Shown here: one piece after another, positions 28,753 through 37,193 of the stretch
Layout of the letters: every line of letters begins with the position of its first letter
How positions within the stretch are numbered: position 1 is the stretch's first letter
Origin: JBMOMT01 sp049324835
GTDB taxonomy: Bacteria > Chloroflexota > Anaerolineae > CAYNKW01
DNA: 64,000 bases
Assembly (NCBI GenBank): GCA_049324835.1
Contig: JBMOMT010000074.1
Location: 115,589 to 179,588 of the forward strand
Direction: 5' to 3'
The notes under the pieces: generated by a model
The model's input: the letters and a program-made list of their open reading frames with translations, nothing else
What the model was told of the DNA's origin: nothing
Databases searched by the model: none
Position numbers and translations under genes: made by a program

Positions 28753-28767
28753 ACATTCTGTTCGGTT
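28753..28767 (+). other. 3' arm of the 23S pre-rRNA processing stem
   Basis: ACATTCTGTTCGGTT pairs with 25677-25691. Confidence 0.8.
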
Positions 28768-28803
28768 CTTAGAGTGTCAGACGGGATAAAAAATCAAAGA
28801 ATT

Positions 28804-28923
28804 CTCTTGGTGATTCTAGCGGCGGGGACACACCCGGCTCCATCCCGAACCCGGCAGTTAAGTCCGCCAGCGCCGATGGTACTTGGGGGGCAGCCCCCTG
28901 GGAGAGTAGGTCATTGCCAGGAG
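28804..28923 (+). rRNA. rrf: 5S ribosomal RNA
   Basis: This 120-base 5S RNA has terminal helix CTCTTGG/CCAGGAG, the conserved 'CCCGAACCCGGCAGTTAAG' and a 'GATGGTACTTGG' segment. It is the last gene of the rRNA operon. Confidence 0.95.
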
Positions 28924-28936
28924 AATTCTTTTTTTT
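28924..28936 (+). terminator. rRNA operon terminator
   Basis: The 5S terminal helix extends outward (AAAGAATTC/GAATTCTTT) and runs directly into eight T's, so the 5S stem extension itself forms the terminator. Confidence 0.75.
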
Positions 28937-28956
28937 CTGTCACCTTTGGATCTTGT

Positions 28957-28985
28957 TTGCACAATCTGAAAGGTTGTGCTACAAT
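28957..28985 (+). promoter_or_regulatory. sigma70-type promoter for tRNA-Gln
   Basis: TTGCAC (28957-28962) and TACAAT (28980-28985) are 17 bases apart. GCACAA/TTGTGC arms lie between and over the two boxes (28959-28979). The start would be about 8 bases before the tRNA. Confidence 0.7.
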
Positions 28986-28999
28986 TGTCTGCGTAGTGT

Positions 29000-29071
29000 T
29001 GGGGCGTCGCCAAGCGGAAAGGCAGCGGCCTTTGGAGCCGTTATTCGGAGGTTCGAATCCTCCCGCCCCAG
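29000..29071 (+). tRNA. tRNA-Gln (TTG)
   Basis: The acceptor stem TGGGGCG/CGCCCCA is fully paired, the anticodon loop CTTTGGA gives anticodon TTG, and the T stem-loop is GGAGG-TTCGAAT-CCTCC. CCA is not encoded. It has its own promoter after the rRNA terminator. Confidence 0.94.
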
Positions 29072-29241
29072 CCTCCCTATTCGCTCTTTTCAGCCCTGGG
29101 AACGCCGTTGGACGCAAGCTCTTGTAAGCCGTGGTGTTTTATGAACTGAAGCGGGTTCTGGTCATGCCTGTCTGTGCAGCATGGCTGGGTATCTCGCTTC
29201 TTTTTTGTCTGTTGTGACGGATTGAGAGGCTGCTTCATAGG

Positions 29242-30609
29242 ATGACAGTTAGCAGTGGGGACACAGATCTGGCGGTGGTGATTCTGGCGGCAGGCTCCAG
29301 CACTCGCTTTCATTCGAGTCTGGTCAAGGTGCTGCATCCTCTGGCGGGCAGGCCCATGATCGTGTATAGTGTGGATCTGGCCCGCTCGTTGGGTGTACAA
29401 CAGCCCGTGTTGGTGGTGGGCAACGATGCGGACCGGGTGCGTGAGTACCTCGGCGATAGGGTGGCCTATGTCGAGCAGTCCGAGCAGTTGGGCACCGGCC
29501 ATGCGGTGATGCAGGCCCATCCGGCTCTGGCTGGGCGCAGCCGGATGGTGCTGGTTCTCTATGGCGATATGCCGTTGCAGCGGGCCGAAACGTTGCGCCG
29601 CCTGGTGGCGTTGCATCGAGCCGGCCATGCGCCGGTGACCATGTTGACCGTGCTCTCTGACGACTCGATGGGTTTTGGGCGCATTTTGCGCGATCCGATT
29701 GACCATCGAATCCTGGGTATCGTCGAAGAGGCGGTGGCTACGCCGGAGCAGTTGGCCATCCGAGAGCTGAACACCGGCGCCTATTGCTTCCAGGCTGAAT
29801 GGTTGTGGCAACACCTGCCCCGTATCCGACTCCGGCCCAAGGGAGAGTATTATTTGACCGATCTGATCGAAATGGCAGTGAGTGAGGGCCATCCGGTGCA
29901 GGCGTTGACCATCGACGATGTAACCGAGGTGGTGGGCATCAACACCCGGGCTCACCTGGCATGGGCTGAGGCTATCTTGCGTCACCGCATCAACGAGCGT
30001 TGGATGCTGGCCGGTGTGACATTGGTAGACCCAGACACGACCTACATCGAAGCCGATGTGACCATCGGGCAGGATACACTCATCCTGCCCGGCACACACT
30101 TGAAAGGCCAGACGGTCATCGGGCGCGATTGTATCATCGGCCCACACACCTGGATACAAGACGCCACTCTGGGCGCGGGCTGTGTGGTTCGTTTCTCCGT
30201 GGTGGAACGGGCCACGCTGGAAGACGATGTGGACGTCGGCCCGTTTGCGCATCTGCGCCAGGGCGCGCACCTGGCGCAGGGTGTTCACATGGGCAATTTT
30301 GGCGAGGTCAAAAACGCCTACCTGGGCTCCGGCACCAAGATGGGTCATTTCAGTTATCTGGGCGATGCGGTGGTGGGCCGCGACGTAAATATCGGCGCGG
30401 GCACCATCACCTGCAATTACGATGGACAAAACAAACACCAGACGCTGATCGGGGATGGCGCCTTTATCGGCAGCGATACCATGTTGGTGGCTCCGGTGGA
30501 GATCGGTGAGCGCAGCAAGACCGGCGCCGGTTCGGTGGTGACGCACGACGTGCCGCCTGACAGTGTGGTCTATGGTGTACCGGCGCGTCGCAGGCCCTCG
30601 GAGGAGTAA
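29242..30609 (+). CDS. glmU: bifunctional GlcNAc-1-phosphate uridyltransferase / glucosamine-1-phosphate acetyltransferase
   Basis: GlmU (455 residues) makes UDP-GlcNAc for peptidoglycan and other polymers. The N-terminal nucleotidyltransferase has 'LAAGSSTRFHSSLVKVLHPL', in which the usual Lys/Gly positions are slightly altered, plus 'EQLGTGHAV' and 'YGDMPL'. The C-terminal left-handed beta helix holds hexapeptide repeats and 'GAGTITCNYDG', ending in 'VVYGVPARR'. ATG 29242 follows GAGAGG at a long spacing. corC-like and cdd genes follow closely, so they probably share a transcript. Confidence 0.95.
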   Translation: MTVSSGDTDLAVVILAAGSSTRFHSSLVKVLHPLAGRPMIVYSVDLARSLGVQQPVLVVGNDADRVREYLGDRVAYVEQSEQLGTGHAVMQAHPALAGRSRMVLVLYGDMPLQRAETLRRLVALHRAGHAPVTMLTVLSDDSMGFGRILRDPIDHRILGIVEEAVATPEQLAIRELNTGAYCFQAEWLWQHLPRIRLRPKGEYYLTDLIEMAVSEGHPVQALTIDDVTEVVGINTRAHLAWAEAILRHRINERWMLAGVTLVDPDTTYIEADVTIGQDTLILPGTHLKGQTVIGRDCIIGPHTWIQDATLGAGCVVRFSVVERATLEDDVDVGPFAHLRQGAHLAQGVHMGNFGEVKNAYLGSGTKMGHFSYLGDAVVGRDVNIGAGTITCNYDGQNKHQTLIGDGAFIGSDTMLVAPVEIGERSKTGAGSVVTHDVPPDSVVYGVPARRRPSEE

Positions 30610-30615
30610 AGTTCG

Positions 30616-31974
30616 TTGGAACCTGGCAGTTGGGGCAATCTGCTGCTGCTGGCTCTGTTTATTCTGTTGAACGCCTTTTTCGCCGCAACTGAGACAGCTC
30701 TCAGCCACCTCAGTCGATCTCGTCTGCGCCAGCTTGCTGGCGAGGGGATACGTTGGGCCGGTCTGGCCGAACGGCTGGCCGACGAGTCTTTGCCTCTTTT
30801 GACGACGGTTTACCTGGGTACGATCCTGGCCCAGTTCGCCGCGGCAGCCCTGGCGGTCGTGCTGCTGGGGCCGCCCCTCAGCGAATGGATCGCTGGTTTT
30901 GCCTCCCTTGCCTCTCTGGCCGATTTTCTCTCTATTCTGTTCATCGTCCTCATTCTGGCGCTGATCACGGTGATGTTGGGGCAGTTGCTGCCCATGTCGC
31001 TGGCGCTGCGCGATCCGGAGGGCGTGGCGCTGCGCCTGGTGCCGATTTTTGCCGTGATTTATGCCCTGCTGTCGCCGGTGGTCAGAGGATTGACGCGCCT
31101 TGCCCCGCTGGCGCGAACCCTCTCAGGCGGCGAGCATCCCGGCGTGGGCGTGCCCCTGGTCACAGAGGAAAGGATCAAAGAGTGGGTGGATGCCGGCGAA
31201 GAGGGCGGCGTCATCGAAGAAGATGAAAAAGAGATGATCTTTAGCATCTTTGAGTTCGGCGATACGCTGGCCCGTGAGATCATGGTGCCCCGCATCGACG
31301 TGACGGCGCTGGATGTGATGTCGCCGCTGGATGCGGCTGTGGAACTGGTGCTGCAAAAAGGCTTCTCGCGTATTCCCGTGTACCGCGATACCATCGATAA
31401 CGTGCTGGGGTTGTTGTACGCCAAAGACCTGCTGCGACACCTCAAGGAAGGGGCGGGGCAAGATGGCCTGGAATCGTTGCTGCGTCCGGCCTATTTTGTG
31501 CCCGAATCGAAAGAGTTGGACGAACTGCTTCAAGAGTTACAAAAGAACAAAATCCACATGGCCATCGTGGTGGATGAATACGGCGGCATGGCCGGCGTGG
31601 TCACCATCGAAGATATCATCGAAGAGATCGTCGGCGAGATTCAGGACGAGTACGATTCCGAAGAGCCCTTTGCTCAATTGGTGAGTGATACCGAAGCAGT
31701 GCTGAACGCTCGCATCGATCTGGACGATCTCAACAAGTTGCTGGGCGTCAGTCTGCCCACCGACGAAGCCGACACACTGGGCGGGCTGATCTATAACTGT
31801 CTGGGCAAGGTGCCGGCGGTGGGGGATACGGTGCGGATCGGTGATCTCTGCCTTGAGGTGATGTCGGTTTTGGGGCGACGCATCAAGGTGGTGCGTATCG
31901 TGCGCCTTGCGCCCGACCTGCCGCAAACCAACGGCGACGTTCAGATCGAATCGCCAGAGGGAGATGCGTTATGA
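30616..31974 (+). CDS. CorC/HlyC-type membrane protein with DUF21 and CBS domains
   Basis: This 452-residue protein is of the CNNM/CorC family, linked to Mg2+ transport or efflux. DUF21 occupies about residues 1-190 with four membrane segments. A CBS pair follows (about 215-340, 'REIMVPRIDVTALD', 'YGGMAGVVTIEDIIEEIVGEI' in two halves), then the C-terminal CorC/HlyC domain (about 355-435). Translation starts at TTG 30616, 11 bases after GGAG and 6 bases beyond the glmU stop. Its stop overlaps the cdd start (ATGA). Confidence 0.92.
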   Translation: MEPGSWGNLLLLALFILLNAFFAATETALSHLSRSRLRQLAGEGIRWAGLAERLADESLPLLTTVYLGTILAQFAAAALAVVLLGPPLSEWIAGFASLASLADFLSILFIVLILALITVMLGQLLPMSLALRDPEGVALRLVPIFAVIYALLSPVVRGLTRLAPLARTLSGGEHPGVGVPLVTEERIKEWVDAGEEGGVIEEDEKEMIFSIFEFGDTLAREIMVPRIDVTALDVMSPLDAAVELVLQKGFSRIPVYRDTIDNVLGLLYAKDLLRHLKEGAGQDGLESLLRPAYFVPESKELDELLQELQKNKIHMAIVVDEYGGMAGVVTIEDIIEEIVGEIQDEYDSEEPFAQLVSDTEAVLNARIDLDDLNKLLGVSLPTDEADTLGGLIYNCLGKVPAVGDTVRIGDLCLEVMSVLGRRIKVVRIVRLAPDLPQTNGDVQIESPEGDAL

Positions 31975-32357
31975 ATGCCGATCAGGCCCTTGTAGCCGCG
32001 GCGCGGCAGGCGCGCGAGCGGGCGTACGCGCCGTACTCTGGTTTTGCCGTGGGCGCAGCGCTGAGAACGCCTGCCGGGCGGGTGATTGCCGGCGGCAACG
32101 TGGAAAACGTCTCTTTTGGCCTCACCATTTGCGCTGAACGGGCGGCGCTGGTGAGGGCCGTTGCCGAGGGAGAGCGCGAGTTCGAGGCCATCGCCGTCGT
32201 CAGCCGAGGGGGCGCCGCGCCGTGCGGCGCCTGTCGCCAGGTTCTGGCCGAGTTCAACCCTGACTTGCGTATCATCGTGGCCGATCTGGACGGTCACAGC
32301 CGCGAGTTCCGGCTCTCCGAGTTGTTGCCGGAGGCATTTTTACCGGCCCATTTGTAA
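31971..32357 (+). CDS. cdd: cytidine deaminase
   Basis: This 128-residue, homotetramer-type cytidine deaminase serves pyrimidine salvage. The zinc/catalytic motif is 'CAERAAL' and the second metal motif 'PCGACRQVL' provides two cysteines. The N-terminal 'AYAPYSGFAVGAAL' is typical. It overlaps the corC-like stop by 4 bases and is followed by a strong terminator, so it ends the glmU-corC-cdd unit. Confidence 0.96.
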   Translation: MNADQALVAAARQARERAYAPYSGFAVGAALRTPAGRVIAGGNVENVSFGLTICAERAALVRAVAEGEREFEAIAVVSRGGAAPCGACRQVLAEFNPDLRIIVADLDGHSREFRLSELLPEAFLPAHL

Positions 32358-32370
32358 AGACGGCGCCTAT

Positions 32371-32405
32371 AGCCGCCCCCGTCGTATCGGAGGGCGGCTT
32401 TTTGT
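32371..32405 (+). terminator. Rho-independent terminator after cdd
   Basis: An 8-bp GC-rich stem AGCCGCCC/GGGCGGCT (32371-32378 with 32392-32399) with a 13-base loop is followed by TTTTTGTTTTT. Confidence 0.85.
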
Positions 32406-32407
32406 TT

Positions 32408-32436
32408 TTGCCCATCCATTGGCCTGGTGGTATAAT
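32408..32436 (+). promoter_or_regulatory. sigma70-type promoter for the mazG-recO-glyQS unit
   Basis: TTGCCC (32408-32413) and a perfect TATAAT (32431-32436) are 17 bases apart, 31 bases before the first ATG. It starts right at the end of the preceding terminator. Confidence 0.75.
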
Positions 32437-32467
32437 TGAACCTCGATCTGGTACATCAGGGGGAAAC

Positions 32468-32776
32468 ATGGAACCGAACGGCCTCAACGCCTACATGATC
32501 CAGGTGCGCGAGCTGGTAGACGCCAAGGGCTTTTCGTCGGACGAATCGAACGTCTGGCAGATGCTGGCGCTGATCCACACCGAGGTTTCGGAGGCGGCAG
32601 ACGCCTTCAAAAAAGGCCACAGCTACGACGAGGTGGGCACCGAGCTGGCCGATGCCATCATCCGCATCCTGCACCTCTGCTCGGCGTTGGGCGTAGACAT
32701 CGAAACCCTTTTCCAGGCCAAAATGGACAAAAACTGGCAGCGGCCCTATCGCTATAATCTGGCGCGGGGAGAGTGA
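32468..32776 (+). CDS. MazG-like nucleotide pyrophosphohydrolase (first)
   Basis: This 102-residue all-alpha NTP pyrophosphatase has the MazG metal site: 'HTEVSEAADAFKKG' gives the ExxE-type pair and 'GTELADAIIRIL' the later Glu/Asp. Such enzymes remove abnormal or excess NTPs. ATG 32468 follows GGGGGAA. It heads a unit containing recO, a second MazG-like gene and glyQS. Confidence 0.85.
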   Translation: MEPNGLNAYMIQVRELVDAKGFSSDESNVWQMLALIHTEVSEAADAFKKGHSYDEVGTELADAIIRILHLCSALGVDIETLFQAKMDKNWQRPYRYNLARGE

Positions 32777-32782
32777 CCAGGC

Positions 32783-33544
32783 GTGAGCCGTGAGCGGATC
32801 TATCGCACCGAAGCCATCATCCTCAAACGAGCCGACTTTGGCGAGGCCGACCGGCTACTGACCTTTTTTACGCCGTATCGCGGCAAGCTGCGGGCCATCG
32901 CCAAAGGCGCGCGCAAACCGCAGAGCCGCAAGGCCGGCCATCTGGAGCTGTTCAGCCACACCCGGCTGCTGCTGGCTCAGGGCCGCAACCTGGACATCGT
33001 CACCCAGGCCGAGACGGTGGAGCCGTTTTTGCCGCTGCGCGAAGACCTGCTGCGCGCCAGTTACGCCTATTACGCCGCCGAGCTGGTGGATAGTTTTACC
33101 GGCGACGAAGACGAGAACCGTCCACTGTTCGATCTGTTGTTGGCAGTCTTTTACTGGTTCGGCCAGGCCGGGGATATGGCCCTGATCGTTCGTTTCTTCG
33201 AGTTGCGCCTGCTGGCGCTGTTGGGTTATCAGCCCCAGTTCTTCCAATGCGTCAATTGCCAGAGCCGGATCGAGCCGGTGATCAACTTTTTTCACTCCGG
33301 CGAGGGCGGCGTGCTCTGCCCGCGCTGCGGCGAGGGCCGCTCGGAGACATTGCCGCTGTCGCTCAACGCGCTCAAAGTGCTGCGTTTCCTGCAGACGCAC
33401 GATTACGACACGGTGCGGTTGTTGCGCATCCGCCCGCCGCTGCACGCCGAGCTGGAAAGCATCATGTTGCGTTACCTGACCTACATCCTGGAGCGAAGCT
33501 TGAAATCGGTAGATTTTCTGCACCGGCTGCGCAGCCAGATGTAG
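32783..33544 (+). CDS. recO: DNA repair protein RecO
   Basis: RecO (253 residues) loads RecA with RecR and anneals strands during recombinational repair. An OB-fold N-terminus (about 1-80, 'AIILKRADFGEADRLLTFF', 'KGARKPQSRKAGHLE') is followed by a helical domain. It has a four-cysteine zinc site: 'CVNC' about residue 154 and 'CPRC' about residue 178. GTG 32783 is 6 bases past the upstream stop. Confidence 0.94.
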   Translation: MSRERIYRTEAIILKRADFGEADRLLTFFTPYRGKLRAIAKGARKPQSRKAGHLELFSHTRLLLAQGRNLDIVTQAETVEPFLPLREDLLRASYAYYAAELVDSFTGDEDENRPLFDLLLAVFYWFGQAGDMALIVRFFELRLLALLGYQPQFFQCVNCQSRIEPVINFFHSGEGGVLCPRCGEGRSETLPLSLNALKVLRFLQTHDYDTVRLLRIRPPLHAELESIMLRYLTYILERSLKSVDFLHRLRSQM

Positions 33545-33563
33545 GCTGCCGGAAAGAGATGCC

Positions 33564-33956
33564 ATGGACATTGCGGCCTATCAACGCTGGTTGGAGGAAT
33601 ACGATCGCCTGCGCGGCTGGGACCGCGTCTCGATCAGCCAGACCTTTGTGCACTTGATGGAAGAGCTGGGTGAGATCGCGCGGTTGGTGCTGTTCCTGGA
33701 GGGCTACAAGCCCGGCGAGGGCCGCCAGGACGAGCTCAAGGCCAGGTTGGCCGAAGAACTGGGCGACGCGGCCACCTTTCTGTTCAAGATCGCCTACCAG
33801 TGCGGCATCGATATGGAAACAGCCATGACCGGCAACATGCCCAAGGCCGAAGGCCGCTACAGCATCGAGCAAGGCCAGGCCGACATGGCGCGCTACATCC
33901 GCCGCCAGGAAGAGAACCTGGCCCGAATCAGGGGAGAAGAAGAAGCATGTCGTTAA
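33564..33956 (+). CDS. MazG-like nucleotide pyrophosphohydrolase (second)
   Basis: This second, different MazG-fold protein (130 residues) has 'LMEELGEIARLVLF' and 'LAEELGDAATFLFKIA', giving the EExxE and ExxD metal-binding sets. Its C-terminal third is a charged helix. It differs clearly from the first MazG-like protein across its length. Its last 10 bases overlap the glyQS start. Confidence 0.84.
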   Translation: MDIAAYQRWLEEYDRLRGWDRVSISQTFVHLMEELGEIARLVLFLEGYKPGEGRQDELKARLAEELGDAATFLFKIAYQCGIDMETAMTGNMPKAEGRYSIEQGQADMARYIRRQEENLARIRGEEEACR

Positions 33957-36928
33957 GTTTTCAACAAGCCATCGCCCGTCTGGAACAGTTCTGGGGCGAG
34001 CGCGGCTGTCTCATCTGGCAGCCGTACAGCGAAAAAGTCGGCGCGGGCACGGCCAACCCGGCCACCGCGCTGCGTGTGCTGGGACCAGAGCCGTGGAACG
34101 TGGGCTATGTGGAGCCTTCTTTCCGCCCTGCCGACGGCCGCTATGCCGAGAACCCCAACCGCATGCAGCGATTCTATCAATACCAGGTCATCCTCAAGCC
34201 CGATCCGGGCAACCCGCAAGAGCTTTACCTGGAGAGCCTGGAGGCGATTGGCCTGAACCGCCGCCAGCACGACATCCGCTTTGTCGAAGACAACTGGGAA
34301 AGCCCGGCCCTCGGCGCGTGGGGCCTGGGTTGGGAAGTCTGGTGCGACGGCCAGGAGATCACCCAGTTCACCTACTTTCAACAGGCCGGTGGTTTTGTCC
34401 TGGAGCCGGTCTCGGTCGAGATCACCTACGGCCTGGAGCGGCTGATGATCCCCATCCAGGGCGTGCGCAGCGTGTGGGACATTCGCTGGGATAACAGCCG
34501 CACCTACGGCGACGTTCTACGGTCCAGTGAGGTGGAGTACTGCAAGTACAATTTCGAGAGCGCCGATGTGGATCGCCTCAAGGCGATGTACGAGCTTTTG
34601 GAGGCCGAGGCGCGGCACCTCATCGCCGCCGGGCTGGTCATCCCGGCCCACGATTACGTCCTGCGCTGCTCCCACACCTTCAACCTGCTCGACTCGCGCG
34701 GCGCGGTCGGCGTCACCGAGCGGGCGCACTATTTTGCCCGCATGCGCGATCTATCTCGCGACATCTCGCTGGCCTACGTGACCCAGCGGAAAGAGATGGG
34801 CCACCCGTGGCTGGTATCGCTCCCGGAGGCGCGGGCTGCCCAGATTGCACCACTGCCCGAACCGTCGACCGAGCCGGCGACTTTTTTGCTCGAGATCGGC
34901 GCCGAAGAACTGCCCACCGCCGATCTGGAAGACGCCCTGGCCCAACTGCGCTCTGCTGTGCCCACACTGCTGACCGATCTACGCCTGGCCCACGGCGAAA
35001 TCCAGGTGCTGGGCACGCCCCGGCGGCTGGCGGTGTTGGTCGAAGCCGTCGCGCCATACCAGACCGACGTGGAACAGTGGGTCAAGGGGCCGCCGGCCAA
35101 AGCCGCCTTCCGCGACGGTCAACCCACGCCGGCCGCCGAGGGTTTCGCCCGCAAGATGGGCGTGGCGGTGGGCGACCTTCAGGTGCGCCAGATGGACGGC
35201 GGCGAATATGCCGTCGCCCGCAAGGTGGAGCCGGGCCGCCCCGCCGCCGATGTGCTGGCCGAACGGCTGGCCGACCTGGTGGGTGACATTCGTTTCCAGA
35301 AAGGTATGCGCTGGAACGCCAGCGGCGTCGTCTTTTCCCGGCCCATCCGCTGGCTGGTGGCGCTGTTGGGTGATCAGGTGGTGCCCTTTGCGTACGCCGG
35401 CCTGGCCTGTGGACGTGTCACGCGCGGTCAACGACCGTTGGGCGCGCCCGAGATCGAGCTGCCTCGCGCCGCCGACTATTTGCGCCTCATGGCCGAGAGC
35501 CACATCCTCGTCGATCAGGCCGACCGCCGGGCGGCTATCGTCGCACAGATCGAGACCCTGGCCGCCGGGGTGGGTGGGGCGATCCCCGACGACCCCGCTC
35601 TATTGGCAGAAGTGGTCAACCTGGTGGAGCAGCCCACCGCCTTGCGCGGCACCTTCGATTGTGCTTTTTTGGAGCTGCCCAAGGAGGTGCTGGTTACGGT
35701 CATGCGCAAACACCAGCGTTATTTCCCTGTGGTAGACAGCGATGGGGTGCTGATGCCCTATTTTGTCGCCGTGCGCAACGGCGACGACGCCCATCTGGAC
35801 ATCGTGCGCCACGGCAACGAACAAGTCCTCCGCGCCCGTTTCGCCGACGCCGCCTTTTTCTATCAGGCCGACACGGGCCGGCCACTGGAGATCTACCTGC
35901 CGCGCCTGGATACGCTCACCTTCCAGGAGCAGCTCGGCTCGGTGGGCGACAAAGTGCGGCGATTGGGTCACCTGATCGGCCCTGTCGGTGAGATGTTGGC
36001 TCTGACGCCGCAAGAAATGGCCGTCGCGGGGCGAGCGGCCCATCTGGCCAAAGCCGACCTGGCCAGCCAGATGGTCGTCGAGCTGACCAGCCTGCAAGGC
36101 ATCATGGGTGAGCACTATGCCCTCCGCGGCGGTGAACCGCCCGCCGTGGCCACGGCCATCCGCGAGCATTACCTGCCGCGCTTTGCCGGTGATGCGCTGG
36201 CGCAAACCACCCCCGGCGTGGCGGTGGGCCTGGCCGACCGGCTCGATAGCCTGGCCGGGCTGTTTACGGTTGGTCTCAAGCCCAGCGGCGGCGCCGATCC
36301 TTTTGGCCTGCGCCGGGCGGCGTTGGGTGTGGTGCAGACGCTTATCGGGCGCGAGATCCGTTTCGACTTGCGCGCCGGCCTGCGCGCCGCTGCAGAGTTG
36401 CTGCCTGTGCCCACCTCAGAGGAGAGCCTGGCCGAGGCGCTCGACTTTGTCGCCGGCCGGCTGCGGGTGGTGCTGCGCGAGGCGGGCCATCGTTACGACG
36501 TGGTCGACGCCGTCCTGGCCGAGCGGGGCCACGATCCCTGTTGGGCGGCGCAGACGGTTGCCGACCTGGGCGCTTGGGTGGCCCGCGACGACTGGATGGA
36601 CCTGCTGAATGCCTATGCCCGCTGCGTGCGCATCGTCCGCGATCAACCACAGACCTACGATCTGACCCCCTCGGCTTTTGTCGAAGAGGCGACTCGCGCC
36701 CTGTATGCGGCTTACCAGGCAGTGGCCGGGCAGATCGGGCCGGCCAGCTCACCCACCGGGCTGTTCACTGCCTTTCGACCGATCATTCCCGTCGTCAACC
36801 GCTTCTTCGACGACGTGCTGGTCATGGCCGAGGACCGCGCCTTGCGCGAGAACCGTCTGGCGCTGTTGCAACGCATCGCCGCCCTCAGCCACGGCATCGC
36901 CGACCTGCGCGTGCTGGAGGGGTTCTGA
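33947..36928 (+). CDS. glyQS: fused glycyl-tRNA synthetase (alpha and beta chains)
   Basis: This 993-residue synthetase joins both chains of the bacterial tetrameric GlyRS. The alpha part (about 1-290) has 'WGERGCLIWQPY', 'EPSFRPADGRYAENPNRMQ' and 'FTYFQQAGG'. The beta part begins at about 303 with 'FLLEIGAEELPTADLE', followed by 'RGQRPLGAPEI', 'KHQRYFPVVD' and a C-terminal anticodon-binding region. ATG 33947 follows GGGGAG and overlaps the upstream stop. The joint at about 285-300 is a Pro/Ala-rich linker. Confidence 0.96.
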   Translation: MSLSFQQAIARLEQFWGERGCLIWQPYSEKVGAGTANPATALRVLGPEPWNVGYVEPSFRPADGRYAENPNRMQRFYQYQVILKPDPGNPQELYLESLEAIGLNRRQHDIRFVEDNWESPALGAWGLGWEVWCDGQEITQFTYFQQAGGFVLEPVSVEITYGLERLMIPIQGVRSVWDIRWDNSRTYGDVLRSSEVEYCKYNFESADVDRLKAMYELLEAEARHLIAAGLVIPAHDYVLRCSHTFNLLDSRGAVGVTERAHYFARMRDLSRDISLAYVTQRKEMGHPWLVSLPEARAAQIAPLPEPSTEPATFLLEIGAEELPTADLEDALAQLRSAVPTLLTDLRLAHGEIQVLGTPRRLAVLVEAVAPYQTDVEQWVKGPPAKAAFRDGQPTPAAEGFARKMGVAVGDLQVRQMDGGEYAVARKVEPGRPAADVLAERLADLVGDIRFQKGMRWNASGVVFSRPIRWLVALLGDQVVPFAYAGLACGRVTRGQRPLGAPEIELPRAADYLRLMAESHILVDQADRRAAIVAQIETLAAGVGGAIPDDPALLAEVVNLVEQPTALRGTFDCAFLELPKEVLVTVMRKHQRYFPVVDSDGVLMPYFVAVRNGDDAHLDIVRHGNEQVLRARFADAAFFYQADTGRPLEIYLPRLDTLTFQEQLGSVGDKVRRLGHLIGPVGEMLALTPQEMAVAGRAAHLAKADLASQMVVELTSLQGIMGEHYALRGGEPPAVATAIREHYLPRFAGDALAQTTPGVAVGLADRLDSLAGLFTVGLKPSGGADPFGLRRAALGVVQTLIGREIRFDLRAGLRAAAELLPVPTSEESLAEALDFVAGRLRVVLREAGHRYDVVDAVLAERGHDPCWAAQTVADLGAWVARDDWMDLLNAYARCVRIVRDQPQTYDLTPSAFVEEATRALYAAYQAVAGQIGPASSPTGLFTAFRPIIPVVNRFFDDVLVMAEDRALRENRLALLQRIAALSHGIADLRVLEGF

Positions 36929-37070
36929 CCTGTTTCTTGGCGTGAATTTCCTGGCGATGGGGAATCCCCAACGGCTCGACTGAGCCTTCGCCTCGGGCTC
37001 AGGCCGAGGGACTCGCCAAAGTCTTGTTGGGGTGGGTTTTGATTGCCGCGTGGGGCATTTCCGAACGAGC

Positions 37071-37092
37071 ACCTGTCCGGCACCGGACAGGT
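37071..37092. repeat. perfect 10-bp inverted repeat between convergent genes
   Basis: ACCTGTCCGG and CCGGACAGGT are separated by CA in the 265-base gap between glyQS and the Uma2 gene. No T-run follows on either strand. The rest of the gap holds only weak palindromes. Confidence 0.6.
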
Positions 37093-37193
37093 ACAGGGTT
37101 CGGGATTCCTTTGCCACTCAGGTGGGGTGTCGTTTAATCTCTCCGACAGGCTGCTGGGGGAGGAAGCAAAGGGGGCCAAGTTCGAGAGGTTGA

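Noticed and set aside
29077..30708. 543-residue open frame opposite glmU
   Set aside because: It covers an unmistakable glmU in the other strand. Its composition (rich in His, Gln, Arg) is that of a high-GC shadow frame.
32468..33956. MazG-like genes as part of a toxin-antitoxin pair
   Set aside because: MazG-fold NTP pyrophosphatases are unrelated to MazE/MazF, and no toxin-like partner gene is adjacent.
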